Assembly: GCA_025093555.1 (NCBI GenBank)
Contig: JAIWNF010000023.1
Coordinates: 186,001 to 250,000 of the forward strand
Length of the DNA: 64,000 nt
Direction: 5' to 3'
Origin: Circinella umbellata
Lineage: Eukaryota > Mucoromycota > Mucoromycetes > Mucorales > Lichtheimiaceae
The translations under genes were made by a program, and so were the position numbers. Below are positions 7,649 to 19,392 of the stretch, in pieces. The notes beneath the pieces are model-generated. The model was given only the letters and a program-made list of their open reading frames with translations, did no database searches and was not told the DNA's origin. Each line of letters begins with the position of its first letter. The first letter of the stretch is position 1.

Positions 7649-10369
7649 GACAAGGATGTGTAATGATTGAATAATCCCTCATTGCACTAATTTCATTGCA
7701 TTCCTATTTATTTGCATATAGTCTAGTATATAAATAAATAATACGTAATCATTTTTTTTGGTTTATTTTAGAAAAAATAATAATTTTAGTACTTCATTGT
7801 TACTAGTCGGCGACATTGTATTTCAGATCAGCTCAGTCTTATATTATCTATGTACTAGTTAGAAATTATCTAGATCCAACCATACGAGAATGTTTCTTTT
7901 ATCAAAAAGGGATACGTCCTCATAAAAAACTGGGTATTATTAACTTTTGAGCGCGCATTTTATTAGGCCTTTGATCTTTCTCCCTCCCCACACCTGAAAA
8001 ACAATTAATTGAAAAATCGGACATTACTTTGGTCTTAAAATAAACTCCAGACTGGTGTCAACTTGGGGGTGACCATTAAAAAGTCACTTCAATAATTCAG
8101 GCATACGTATTGGCAGTACGTACATTGTATATACTCTAGTAGAAATAAAAAAAAATATGAATAAATGACAATAATTTAATTAATTAGATTCTTTTCTTTA
8201 CTTATTTTCGCTCCAATAATAGAAATGTTACTCACTATCCAATTTCATTACCATTACACACACATATCAGTCAATGTGATCTGAAAAGTACGATACGTGA
8301 TTATATAGTACAAATTATACACCTGACCATTCAAATATGTTGATAATAGCGGGAGAACCCAAGAATAACTGCAAATAAGATATTTTCAGCATTCAACCCG
8401 ATGAGAGCTGGCTTATATCCATTTTGCAGAATAACTTCCATATACGGCTAGTATTATTTTTGATGCATCACCTCGCATGCGACAAGCAACGTGCGCAACT
8501 GGCATAAAATAAATTAATTTAAAACCACTTCTTTGGTTATAGAAGTAGGCTGAGTATATATTATTGAAACCATTAATGTATAATGTACGAGTAGAGAGCG
8601 GTAATAATAAGAGGGCACAGAATATTCAAGTACTAAACTATATCGATTCTCGAGAAAAAAGAAAACAGCACGAGGCTATTTTAACTGTAGACAAGAAAGT
8701 AATGTCAGAAATGCATACAGGAGAAAAAAAGCCAAATGAGCGATATAAAAGTACAATATATTCAAAACAGTAGAAGTCATTTTCTCTCGATTGATTGGAT
8801 ATCAAAATCATTATCGGACTCTCAGGTTTATAACATATTCAACAATCCGTGGCGAAAAAAAAACTGTATCTCCTATGCATCTCTCGCATCGTTATTCTCC
8901 AAATCAAGCAATCGATTGTTGTCACCTATTCCGTCCTTCCTGTTCAGGATGTCATCTATATTTATATTTTTAATTAATAGCTCATCGGATCTTTCCCTTT
9001 CTTATGCAAGGTCACTTTTTAAGACAGAAAACATTACATACGAGTTGCTATCACTACATCTGTACCCATTACTTCCACTACTAGTTCCTAATGTATCGTA
9101 TATATGGTAAAATAACTCCATACTATGTCAAAAGTATGATTATCAGCCATAACAGTATAGCCTGCTACTTTATAGTAGTAGTGTAGAGCTTAAAAAACAA
9201 CTTAAGTAAGAAATTAATATCAATAGAGACTGATGACAAAAAAAAATATTCAAAAGCTTATATTACCAATTTGGTCACAATCAACAGTTTATCAGTTCTA
9301 CTCACAAGTAAAAAGCCCAGTACCATGTTTCTATTGTAGCAACTAGACAAATGTTTTTTAAAAGCCCTGAGAATCTAGACATAGTATGTTTATGCGGTGT
9401 TCCAGACACAACATGCGGCCGAGGAAAAAAATTGGTTGTACAAGAACTGGATGCATACTCTAAATCCCATTTGTGGGGTAAATAGCATTGTAGCACATTA
9501 ATTTACCCACCTATTAATTTAAAGCCAAAAAAATCTTTTTTTTTGTGCGTCTTTTCTTTCTCGAGCTCTAGAGCTTTTCTGTTGACTTGATCTAGAATCT
9601 TTTTTTTTGCTATCTACTATAATAGAACCTTTTTAATTAAAATGCAATAAAACGTGAAGTTAAATTTACACAGGAAGTATGACTTCTATTGGATTGTTGA
9701 GATTAAAAATCGAAGCCCACCAATAAATCAAATATGTCCAGACTACTTCTTATGGAACTAGAACACTTTGATGGAAAGAAAGGCATTCTATTTTGATCAT
9801 CAAAACAATTTTATTCAATTTATTTGCTGCATATCTTGGGTACAACGAAGAATTATTTGCCAACATTCTGATAATTACATTGATGATGCTGAAATTGCCA
9901 GTTGAAGTTTCCTCACCTACAAGACGCAATTTTTATGAGCAAAAGAATGAAGAGTATATAAAGCTGACCCACCTCAGTATTGAGTATACAGTATATTATT
10001 TTTTCATATTGTACGTATCCCAAAAAAATTAAGACGTTCTTTATACTTTAGAGGCTTTAACTCTGCTTTTATGAGCTTTGGGTCGGTTTTAATATGATAA
10101 GTACCTTAACTGGACGTGGATATACTCGAAAAACCTGTCCGGACGATGATGCCTGGAAAAAAATACTACCTGATATCCTAATGGAGAATGATTGCTAGTA
10201 TCATGCTGGTTATTTACCTAGAACATCTATCTATAATGAACTATCTTTTGCAAAACTAGAACCACCCTGTAATTCAATACAGCTTGGGTTTTTACCAATA
10301 ACAGTCAACGACCCCGGGACTACATTCCAGAGCTGATTATTTTAGATCTGAACCAAATTTGACTGTATA

Positions 10370-10713
10370 CAGGATTTTGCATTCATTTCCGGACACAACC
10401 TTCAGTTTTTCGCTTATGATATGCTATATTTTTCGCTATGATGTCGGTGTTTTTCGCTTATGATAGCACTAATTTTCACTTATGATATATGATACTTGGT
10501 TAATCCCGTAAATGCAGATACAGCAAATATTAAAGGAAAATTGGTATTAGTCGCGAAAAAGTCCCCCTATCATTTATGTAAATCTCTTAGACCTCATAAG
10601 TAAGAAATTATATAGGTATTACAAGTGAAAATTAATGCTATCATAAGCGAAAAGCACCGCCATCATAAGCGAAAAAATTGAAGGTTGTGTCCGGAAATGA
10701 ATGCAAAATCCTG
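10370..10713. mobile_element. MITE-like element with long imperfect inverted repeats, TA flanks
   Basis: A 344-bp element flanked by TA on both sides (10368-10369 and 10714-10715). Each end starts CAGGATTTTGCATTCATTTC and the first 35 bases are a perfect inverted repeat. Inside, both arms carry degenerate tandem copies of a TTTTCGCTTATGAT motif, four on the left and three on the right, so the imperfect inverted symmetry extends well over 100 bp per arm. There is no coding capacity. TA flanks suggest mobilisation by a Tc1/mariner-type transposase. Confidence 0.75.
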
Positions 10714-12019
10714 TACGTACAAGATAGAATAACCTGGTTTTGCGCAACATAAATTGAATGGTAGCAATAATTTTAATTTTAAGGCTGTTTTAAAACCGAG
10801 AGACAACCATTATAAAATAGTACGTACCAGACAACCGACAATGAAAACACTGCTACTTGCCTAAAACTTCAAGATCTGGGACTACCCCATGTTACAGCAA
10901 TATTTCCAAACTCACAGTGAGGTTTGAGCCAAGTGCTGAAAATGTTATTTTTTGGGAAGCAAGTATGACAAATATTGTTTTAAAAGTTAAAATTTTTTGT
11001 TTATTTATTATGGAAGACTATTAAGTGACATTCGTCTATAGACATGTAGTCGCTTCCTTGCGGTACAAAGGGACAAGGATAATATATATAGTGGGTTTTA
11101 AGAGCATTGATACCGTAATATTGTTTTAAAAGCGCACTGAATTTCTACATTTAATGAGTGTCATGCGTGTGTGGAGAATTCCACATCACCTTGAGAAAAT
11201 GTCCACTTCCGTTTGCAATTGATGATTACGTCGATCTAATCGAAAACGTTTTTTAGTGCAATTGATAGTTAACAACAACCTATCGCACATTTAATTTTCA
11301 TAGCGATTATTTACTTACTTTCGGTAATAGTGCATTTTTTCAACTTTAACTTTGTTTCTCATATTTTACCATAGTCTTCACTACTGATGGGATTACATAC
11401 CTAATGAAAACCTTTCTTGAATATTAAAATGAATACGCACTGTATTTTGTAATCCTGTTTCCTGTCAACTTAAAGGAGTTTTCAATACTTGTGTAGTACT
11501 TGATCTGCACAGAGTAGATAAAGAGAAAAGCAGAAGGCAGTGAATGTTTAATATGAATCAACTTGGAAACGGCATAAGATTTACAATTAATCATTCAGTT
11601 CTTGTGGCTGTTGGACCACTGCTGCTAAAAGAGAACATTGTATCTGTTACGTATCGATTACTTCTATCTCTAACTACTAGATGAATCAAAAAACCACATC
11701 TGATACGATTTCTTAATTGACGCAAAATAAATTGCTTTAACTATATTACTTATATAACTTATCTACTCTGAAATTGACTTGATACTCGAGAATGCTAAAA
11801 AAAGTCTAATTCTTATGAAACTTGGTGAAATTGACCATTTGAGCCACCTAGACAATTTTGAAGGCCACAAACCTAGTTCAGAGAATCTTTAGAATTTAAT
11901 ACTAACTTTCTTTCTCGTTTTATACTTTCTTTTTCCACATCACTTTTTCCTACAACAGTTCAACTTTTACCCCTCCTAAAGTTTTTCAGAATTTATATTC
12001 TTTTTATATTTTTATATAT

Positions 12020-12698
12020 CACCACGGCTAAAATGGGTAGTAGAAATGAATGGATTTCAATGAATCTGCATGATCACTATTGACATGAATTTCTATGAAA
12101 TGTGTCAGTTCATGGAGATCCATAGATCTATGCAAAGTCACAGATATTCAGTCATATCCATTACTATTTATAAGCAGATTCATGCCTAGCTTTTAAATGA
12201 TATATATTTTACTTTATGAGCATATACATTATACTGCGGATATAACATGATTGAGACTACTTCTACTATATTATGATAGGCACTTTGAATAATAAAATTT
12301 TCTTTTTGTGGGTCATTAACTATGTGAGATAATGAGAAAAGTAGTAAAAGAAGTGCGTGGGAATACTACTTCTCGTCAAACGGTCATGGGTTCAGAAAGT
12401 ATAAGTATGCGTTTTCACAGATTATCACTCATATTTACAAAGCATACATTTTCATTCATATTCACAGATATTTTTTTATAGATATTTGTTCAGTTTTATG
12501 CAGATTTATATATCATTCAGAGTCATACGTTGTCACTCAGATTCGTTAATTTTTGTAATAGAAATTCATGGATTTATTCCATGAAAATGAATGGTTGTCT
12601 TTTTTCATACATATTCATAGAGAAGCATGGCATTTCATAGCCTATAAATTCATATTCATAGAGAATTAGGTTATTGCATGCAATTTTTAGCCGTGGTG
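12020..12698. mobile_element. candidate MITE with CACCACGGCTAAAA termini
   Basis: Two 14-bp inverted termini, CACCACGGCTAAAA at 12020-12033 and its complement at 12685-12698, bound a 679-bp segment without coding capacity. TATAT lies immediately outside both ends and may be a target duplication, though in such AT-rich DNA this is weak. The interior is full of degenerate ATTCATA/TTCATAG and TTCACAGAT words in both orientations, unlike its surroundings. Confidence 0.55.
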
Positions 12699-13472
12699 TA
12701 TATTTATAGTCTATCTGTGCATATATTATACAAAGAGATGATATTGGTACTTTACAATCCGTAACGTACGGCAAGGGAGTAAGAACACTCCCGTCGACGC
12801 CAGCCATTTCAGCCATTTACTAACGTAATAAACATAAATTATTTTCTATTGATCAACTCTGCGAGTAAAGTTATAAGTAGACATAAATCTCTTTATATGC
12901 AGACTCTCTTGCTGGCAGAAAGAAGAGTCAATTGAAACGAATACCTCTTTCGTTGTCACAAAACAATAGAAGTTTAGGAATAATAACGTCCATATATATA
13001 CTGTATATTGTCATTGACAACTATAGTATTTACTCTATTGTTATGCATTGAAAGCAACTGCCACATTTATTTGTTAAATGAAGTTGGTGATGACATTAAT
13101 GACGATATCTTTGACACGTTTATAATGGGTACACAAAAGTTAGATGGTGCTTCCAATTATTTTACACTTTTTCTTTTCTTCCTTTCTTTTTTCCCCGCTT
13201 ATTTTTATCACTAACAACGTCATGGTAATTATTTTCGAATTATATAACAAAAGACACACACTTCCTATTGTTTTACTGAATAATCCATACTTTCCGAATA
13301 TTTCAAATCTATAAAAGAAAGGCCCCTTTCAATCATAATTATGATATTATGTACAAAGTGATCATGCTATGATTTTATTTATTTATACTATTTTTTCGCA
13401 ATAATTCATTACAAATTCGTTAACATGATGTTTTCAAGATATTATTTTTGAGAAATTATTTGGTTAAACCAC

Positions 13473-15814
13473 TTAGTCAACCCTATTAGTAAAATAAAAA
13501 TATAAGTTAGTTAATAAAACTGAATGACTATTTTTTTAACAAGAAAATAATGATGGGTTCTGTAACAGTATCATAATACGTACTCTTCAACTGTTGGTCC
13601 ACTATCACCACCAGGTGCGCCTCCAGCACCGGGTGCACCTCCAGGCATACCAGCACCTCCGGGCATACCACCAGCACCTGCACCTGCTTGGGCATATAAT
13701 TTTTGCATGATAGGGTTAGCAACTCTACAAAACGTTTAATGTTATATTTATTAGCATTCATGTATTGGATGTAAATCATTCACTCGAAACTATATCAAAA
13801 AAGAAATGGACATACTCTTCAAGTTCTTTTTGTCTTCCTTCATATTCTTCCTTGCTTGCTATAAACCCCAGGAGTAAAACAAAAATATATGTCAGCAAGT
13901 GTAAATGTTAAAAATGTTACTTTAATATTAATAGACCCCTTTTATTTGACAAAAAAAAACTTACCTTCTTGACTGTTATCAAGCCACTCGATGGCTTCAG
14001 TGATGGCTTTATCAAGTTTTTCCTTGTCACCAGCTTCAAGTTTGCTTGAAACGTTTTCTTCACTGAGAGTATTACGCAAGTTATAAGCATAAGATTCCAA
14101 ACCATTCTTTGCTTGAATACGGGAAGCAGCTGCTTCATCTTCAGCCTTGTACTTTTCAGCATCAGCAACCATACGTTCAATATCTTCCTTAGACAAGCGA
14201 CCCTTATCATTGGTAATAGTAATCTTATTTGATTTACCAGTGGTCTTGTCAACAGCTGAGACATTCAAGATACCGTTGGCGTCAACATCAAAAGTGACTT
14301 CAATTTGAGGAACACCACGTGGAGCAGGTGGAATACCAGTCAATTCGAACTTGCCAAGCAAATTATTATCCTTAGTACGAGCACGTTCACCTTCATACAC
14401 TTGAATCAAGACACCAGGTTGGTTATCAGCATAGGTAGAGAAGATTTCAGATTTCTTGGTGGGCACAGTTGTGTTACGCTTGATCAATGGGGTCATAACA
14501 CCACCAGCAGTTTCGATACCCATGGACAATGGAGCGACATCAAGCAAAAGCAATGAATCGGTCTTTTCAGATGTGTCACCGGTCAAAATAGCAGCTTGGA
14601 CAGCAGCACCGTAGGCGACAGCTTCATCTGGATTAATGGATTTACAAGGCTCTTTGCCATTAAAGAAATCTGAGACCATCTTTTGGACCTTGGGGATACG
14701 TGTGGAACCTCCGACAAGGACAATTTCGTGGACTGAACCCTTGTCGATCTTGGAATCACGTAAGACTTTTTCAACAGGTTCCATGGTATTACGGAACAAA
14801 TCTTGATTAAGTTCTTCAAAACGAGCACGTGTGAGAGAAGTGTAAAAGTCAACGCCTTCGAAGAGGGAGTCAATTTCAATGGAAGTCTGGGCAGACGAAG
14901 AAAGAGTACGTTTGGCACGTTCACAAGCTGTTCGGAGACGACGGACGGCACGGGCATTTGAAGAAATATCTTTCTTGAACTTACGCTTGAATTCTTGAAT
15001 AAAATGATTCACCAGACGATTGTCAAAGTCTTCACCGCCCAAATGGGTATCACCTGCTGTAGCCTTAACTTCAAAGATACCATCTTCAATGGTCAAAAGT
15101 GATACATCAAAAGTACCACCACCCAAATCGAAAATGAGGACATTATGTTCACCCTTTGTTTGTTTGTCAAGACCATAAGCAATGGCAGCTGCGGTTGGTT
15201 CGTTGATAATACGCAACACATTCAAACCGGCAATGGAACCTGAATCTTTGGTAGCTTGACGTTGGGAGTCATTGAAATAAGCAGGCACTGTGACGACTGC
15301 ACTTTCAACTTTACCACCCAAATAACCTTCAGCAGTTTCACGCATTTTGATCAAAATCATGGATGAAATTTCTTCAGGTGTGAATTGCTTCTTTTCACCC
15401 TTATATTCAACTTCAATAGTGGGCTTTCCACCCTTATCAACAATCGTGAAGGGCCAGTGCTTCATATCAGCTTGAACTTCGGGGTCAGCAAAACGACGAC
15501 CGATGAGACGCTTGGCATCAAATACAGTGTTATGGGGATTCATCTATTAATATAAATAAAACCAAAAAAAAAAAAAAAAAGATCAGTAAAAAAAAGGAAA
15601 TACAAGTGATTATCAAGATGATAAAAAAAAGAATACATACAGCAACTTGATTTTTTGCAGCATCACCAATCAAACGTTCACTATCTGTGAAAGCGACATA
15701 AGAGGGTGTGGTGCGGTTACCTTGATCGTTGGCGATAATTTCAACGCGATCATTTTGCCATACACCTACACAACTGTAGGTTGTGCCCAAATCAATACCA
15801 ACAGCTTTTGTCAT
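13473..15814 (-). CDS. cytosolic Hsp70 chaperone (SSA type)
   Basis: ATP-dependent chaperone of the cytosol and nucleus. Five exons (minus): 15641-15814, 13965-15543, 13816-13858, 13584-13724, 13473-13482; all phases agree and give 648 residues, the normal length. The N-terminus has the ATPase phosphate-1 motif [29 protein letters not shown] and [13 protein letters not shown] follow, then the substrate-binding domain ([15 protein letters not shown] analogue), and a Gly/Pro-rich GGMPGG tail. If the fourth exon is read through, the protein ends EEYVL. A GTACGT donor at 13583 joined to a TAG acceptor (exon at 13482) instead restores the canonical EEVD end, which binds TPR co-chaperones. A branch-like CTAAC lies in that last intron. 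Upstream sit a TATA box and a heat-shock-like element. Confidence 0.95.
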
Positions 15815-15933
15815 AATAATAGTTTTGTTATTTGTTTAATAAAAATGTAAAGTATAAGTAAAGAGTAAAAAAGAAATGTGTGTGTGAAAAGAAAAAAGAG
15901 AAAAAAAACAACGAAAAACTGAGACGTGAAGGG

Positions 15934-15946
15934 TTTTATATAAAAG
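15934..15946 (-). promoter_or_regulatory. TATA box of hsp70
   Basis: Minus-strand CTTTTATATAAAA about 120 bases upstream of the hsp70 ATG, in the short gap between hsp70 and the upstream GGTase gene. Confidence 0.55.
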
Positions 15947-16035
15947 TAAAAAAAAATAATGACTTTTTTTTAACAAACAAGCTGCATAATCAAAAGAAAA
16001 AAATCGAATAGCGGAGAAAGATCTGTTCTAATCAG

Positions 16036-16080
16036 CCAATCAAATCATCCTTTGGCTCTCGCTGAACCCCCAGAACTTTC
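16036..16080 (-). promoter_or_regulatory. CCAAT box and heat-shock-like element upstream of hsp70
   Basis: CCAAT at 16036-16040 (inverted relative to the gene) and the palindrome GAACTTTC at 16073-16080, which fits the GAAnnTTC unit bound by heat-shock factor. They lie 220-265 bases before the hsp70 ATG and within 110 bases of the end of the neighbouring GGTase gene. Only one complete inverted pair was seen, so strength is unknown. Confidence 0.45.
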
Positions 16081-16145
16081 CCCCCCATTCATTATTTTTA
16101 AAACATCAGTCATTGCTGGTGCTTTCTCGTATATTCTCAATCTTG

Positions 16146-17886
16146 CTACATTGTTTTTTCCCCTTCCATTTTTTTCTTTTCTATCGATCGTTTTGGTGTA
16201 TTAATAGCAACTTCCAATTTACCAATCCCAGGATAATTCATCAATGATAATGCTGCAAGACTCATATATGAGTGCATCACGTCTAATTATTATTCCGTTT
16301 ATAAATTATTATTAATTATTTTTTTTTCTCTGCGGTTCTTGTTTCGTCGAAAATAAATAAAAATGACGTACCAGGATATGTACCAGGAGTCTTCCCGAAT
16401 CCACCGATTTTAGTTTGGCAAGCTAAAAGAAACTCACGACAATTCTCTTGGTTCACAAGGTGATATGCACCAACCATCTAATCGTGATTATAATAATAAT
16501 ATAAAAACATGTTATATTAATTATAGCTGTAACAGAAAAAATGAAGTGTTTTTTTTATATTTTACCTCCAAAGCAGCACCAATCCAGAAACAATAACACG
16601 CGTCAGCATCTTTGTTAGGTCGACCCGCGAATCCAGTAGTCTGCTGGTTTAAACACCATTTTATCAACTTTTCCTTATTTATCAACCCTTCCGTTTGTTT
16701 TCCCATCAGCGTTAATGCTCCCACACCACAAAACGTGGAACCACCTTATGAAAATAAGATAAATATTAATTTCTTATATACATATTTTTTTTGAAAGACA
16801 TTTTCTTTTCTTTACCATGAGCTTCATTGTTAGGCGATTGAGCAAACGTATGTTCATATGTCTATAATAAGTAAAAGTGACCGGTAAGTTGCATATACTA
16901 TAGCGCGCGTCAAATCACTCCCCCAACAAATACATAGCGTGTTCAATAAATATTTACCTGAAGTCGTTTAGCGTATTCTACTGATAAATCAATATCTAAG
17001 CCTCTCCAATCATCCAAAATATAGGATACTGCACATGCACAATATAAAAATCGTGCATCTTGCTCCAAGCTGTCTTTAGTCGGAGCAATACTTTTTTTTT
17101 TTTTTTACAACGAAATTCTTGTCAGTGAAATGATTGAGGATAAATTCTCTTTCCTTTATTTATATTATAATTACTGTAACCATGGAAACAAAAGGATTTT
17201 TACCTGCCATCTTTTTGTTGTAAACTTTTAATGGTACCAATAATACCATCACGATCTACACGTGAAAGATCATCTCCAAGTAACAATAAATTTAATAATG
17301 CTGTATATGTACTTGCAATATGTGAAGAATCATAGGGTATATATTCGGTCTCACTCTATCTTACAATTTTTTTTTTATTCCTGCAATCAGACTTCTGTTA
17401 AAAATATAAATCACAAACCCCTATTTTCTATTTACCGCATTAGGTTCAAAAGCACGCCCAGAATAGGATGATCCTCTAAATCCACAATGCTCTCTATTTA
17501 AGCCTTGTCATTTATAAGTATATAATGCTCACTTTTCTTTTTTTTACTTTTATATATCCTTATAAAACACACCTTTAGAATCTAATCGAATTTGTTGCGC
17601 ATAAATCCATTCTATCCAATCAAGTCTATTTTGTTCTGATATTTCTTTATCTAATGCACCGAGAAGTTCGAGTGAAGAAAGACAAAAGAACGCGAGTGTC
17701 ATTCTAGTATAAAGAAAGGTTGTCAGTGAATGGCCAAATGGAACGTTTGAAATGACACAGTAACGAGGAAGAATGGAGAAAACAGTGTATATACCTGTTT
17801 GTCTCCGTCTCTGTATAGTCAGTTGGGAGCATACGAAGATTGGATCCAAAGTAGCGAATGTGTTTTTCGCGTTCTAATTCTGTCAT
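16146..17886 (-). CDS. CDC43: geranylgeranyltransferase type I beta subunit
   Basis: Catalytic beta subunit that, with the shared farnesyl/geranylgeranyl alpha subunit, attaches geranylgeranyl to CaaX proteins such as Rho GTPases. Nine exons (minus): 17795-17886, 17573-17703, 17436-17491, 17204-17355, 16958-17090, 16816-16861, 16566-16744, 16372-16477, 16146-16282; phases match throughout and give 343 residues (yeast and human proteins are about 376). Prenyltransferase-repeat motifs are clear: CGFRGSSYSG, YDSSHIASTYTALL, LGDDLSRVD, GGSTFCGVGAL, GFAGRPNKDADACYCFW, KTPGTYPDVMHSYMSL. The zinc ligands expected for the family are present: Asp and Cys in DADACY and the His in DVMHSY. The acceptor of exon 4 (17355) could shift by six bases. 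Two acceptors are AAG rather than YAG. Confidence 0.93.
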
Positions 17887-18841
17887 TTTATTTTACAGGA
17901 TGAACGAAAAAAAAAAAAAAGTTAAAAGGAACAAATACACTATTCTCATCCCTCACAGGTGATTGTGTGGTGCGGAGTTGGTGATGTATAGCTGTATAGT
18001 GATAAATAAAAAGATCGGATGTGGACGTGTATATATAACGAAATATATTAATTTAAAGACAAACAAGAACACTCCGTAATAAAACTTAACGTTCCTGAGG
18101 TTCTTTTCGTTAACTTCTATCTTCTGTATTATCAATATAAAAAGATATTGCCGTTTGATTAAGCCCATGGTATGTATTGATACGGAGTTTGTTTTTATAT
18201 AATAATATAAAAACGGAAACGAACACTTTTATTATTATTATTATTATCAAGTTCTTGTAACAAAAATAAGCACATCAACACAACAAGTAACAGAATATCA
18301 TAATACATCGTTTCCAGAAATGGTCGTGTTTTTATACCGACATACAAAAGTAATAATCTATCGTCACATCATTCGTTTTTTAAGTCAATTTGTATATATA
18401 AAAATAAGGGCAAAAAGCGTGTTAATTATATTAGCTGAGGCATGTAATAAAATAAATCAATATTCATAAAGTCCCAATTCACCCGAAAATTGCTTAAATT
18501 ATTACATACCATTCTATCACCAACATACTTCATCCGTCAGTTCAGGGGGATGTCTATCCTTTGCTAATGTTTGCCGCTGAAAATTGCTGTTAATTGGAAC
18601 TATTACACCACAACTGCCATTACTATCATTGATTATATACATATATACAATTAACACAGATATATTTACTGTAATGTTTATATAGCAAATGAAAATAGAG
18701 ATAAAGTACACCATTAGACAGTAGCTGTTAAAAACATTTAAGCTACTATCAGTAGAAAAACTAAGCCTTTTGTCTTATTCCTATTGGGTACAACATTTAA
18801 GGTTCGTTGGTGTGTTAATCTCTGGCATGCTTTGTGAATTT

Positions 18842-19392
18842 CAGTAGGGCCCCGTTAATTTCATCCATGCTTAATTTCAACTCTCGTTAATTTACTTGTT
18901 TTTTCCAGGAATAGTTACAAAACATAGTGTCAACTTTCACATCCCCTTTATTTTCACTCTTACAATGATTTTAAGGGCTTGAAAATAAGGAGCCTTACAA
19001 AACATGACTTGAGGAAGGAATTTTTTATTTCTCTGTGATAAAAGTTAAACAAAGTAGTGTGTTTAAAAGATAGCAACTGTCTAATCCAGTTGAGAATCAA
19101 TGAAACTATGACAGCTTTACGATAGTACCAATATTGAGTGTATCTATGATACTCACATACTTTTTATTCAGAAATTGGTCCTATTACAACAGCCCTCAAA
19201 GAAATATTAACTAATAATATGAACTATATTAAACACCCTCTAATATATAGATTGATCTTTTTTATACTACTATTTTCTGTTAACCTTTTTACCAGTTTTT
19301 ACCTCCAACATAATTCACCGATAATTTCATTCCATCGTTAATTTCACAAAATAGCCAAGAATGAAGTACATGAAATTAACGGGGGCCTACTG
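18842..19392. mobile_element. pogo/Tigger-like MITE
   Basis: A 551-bp element with inverted ends. The left end begins CAGTAGGGCCCCGTTAATTT and the right end is its inverted copy with one difference over 23 bp. CAGTAGG...CCGTTAATTT ends are characteristic of the pogo/Tigger branch of Tc1/mariner. Near both ends the GTTAATTTCA word recurs. The right flank is TA; the left flank is TT, so the expected TA duplication is not intact. No transposase frame is present. Confidence 0.7.

Larger units (their letters stand above)
3497..7665 (-). mobile_element. complete DIRS-type tyrosine-recombinase retrotransposon
   Basis: A 4,169-bp element reading on the minus strand. It has the full DIRS layout: a 117-bp inverted terminal repeat at each side (3546-3662 and 7532-7648), short outer ends beyond them (3497-3545 and 7649-7665), and an internal complementary region (3731-3825) matching both outer ends. 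It carries gag-like, RT-RNase H-methyltransferase and tyrosine recombinase frames. There are no long terminal direct repeats and no DDE integrase, so it is not an LTR element. DIRS elements are known to integrate by a recombinase through a circular intermediate without target duplication; the flanks here show no duplication. All three domain frames are uninterrupted, so the copy looks recent and possibly active. Confidence 0.93.
7666..13472. other. gene-poor AT-rich spacer with MITE-like elements
   Basis: About 5.8 kb without a convincing gene. Apart from the elements at 10370-10713 and 12020-12698 I see only short open frames. A stretch near 10093-10200 reads in one frame as a coding-like fragment (contains TCPDDDAWKKILPDI, then TAG) and may be a relic, but no family is recognisable. 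Confidence 0.5.

Noticed and set aside
3497..7665. LTR retrotransposon interpretation
   Set aside because: Terminal repeats are inverted, not direct, and there is a tyrosine recombinase instead of a DDE integrase.
9351..9464. 37-residue cysteine-rich frame
   Set aside because: No signal peptide, no splice partner and no promoter; probably chance in spacer DNA.
9793..10032. 79-residue hydrophobic frame
   Set aside because: AT-rich composition, no conserved motif and no neighbouring exons.
13571..13584. Hsp70 ending EEYVL by read-through of exon 4
   Set aside because: A canonical donor, branch-like site and acceptor give the conserved EEVD end in the right phase; kept only as a possible retained-intron form.
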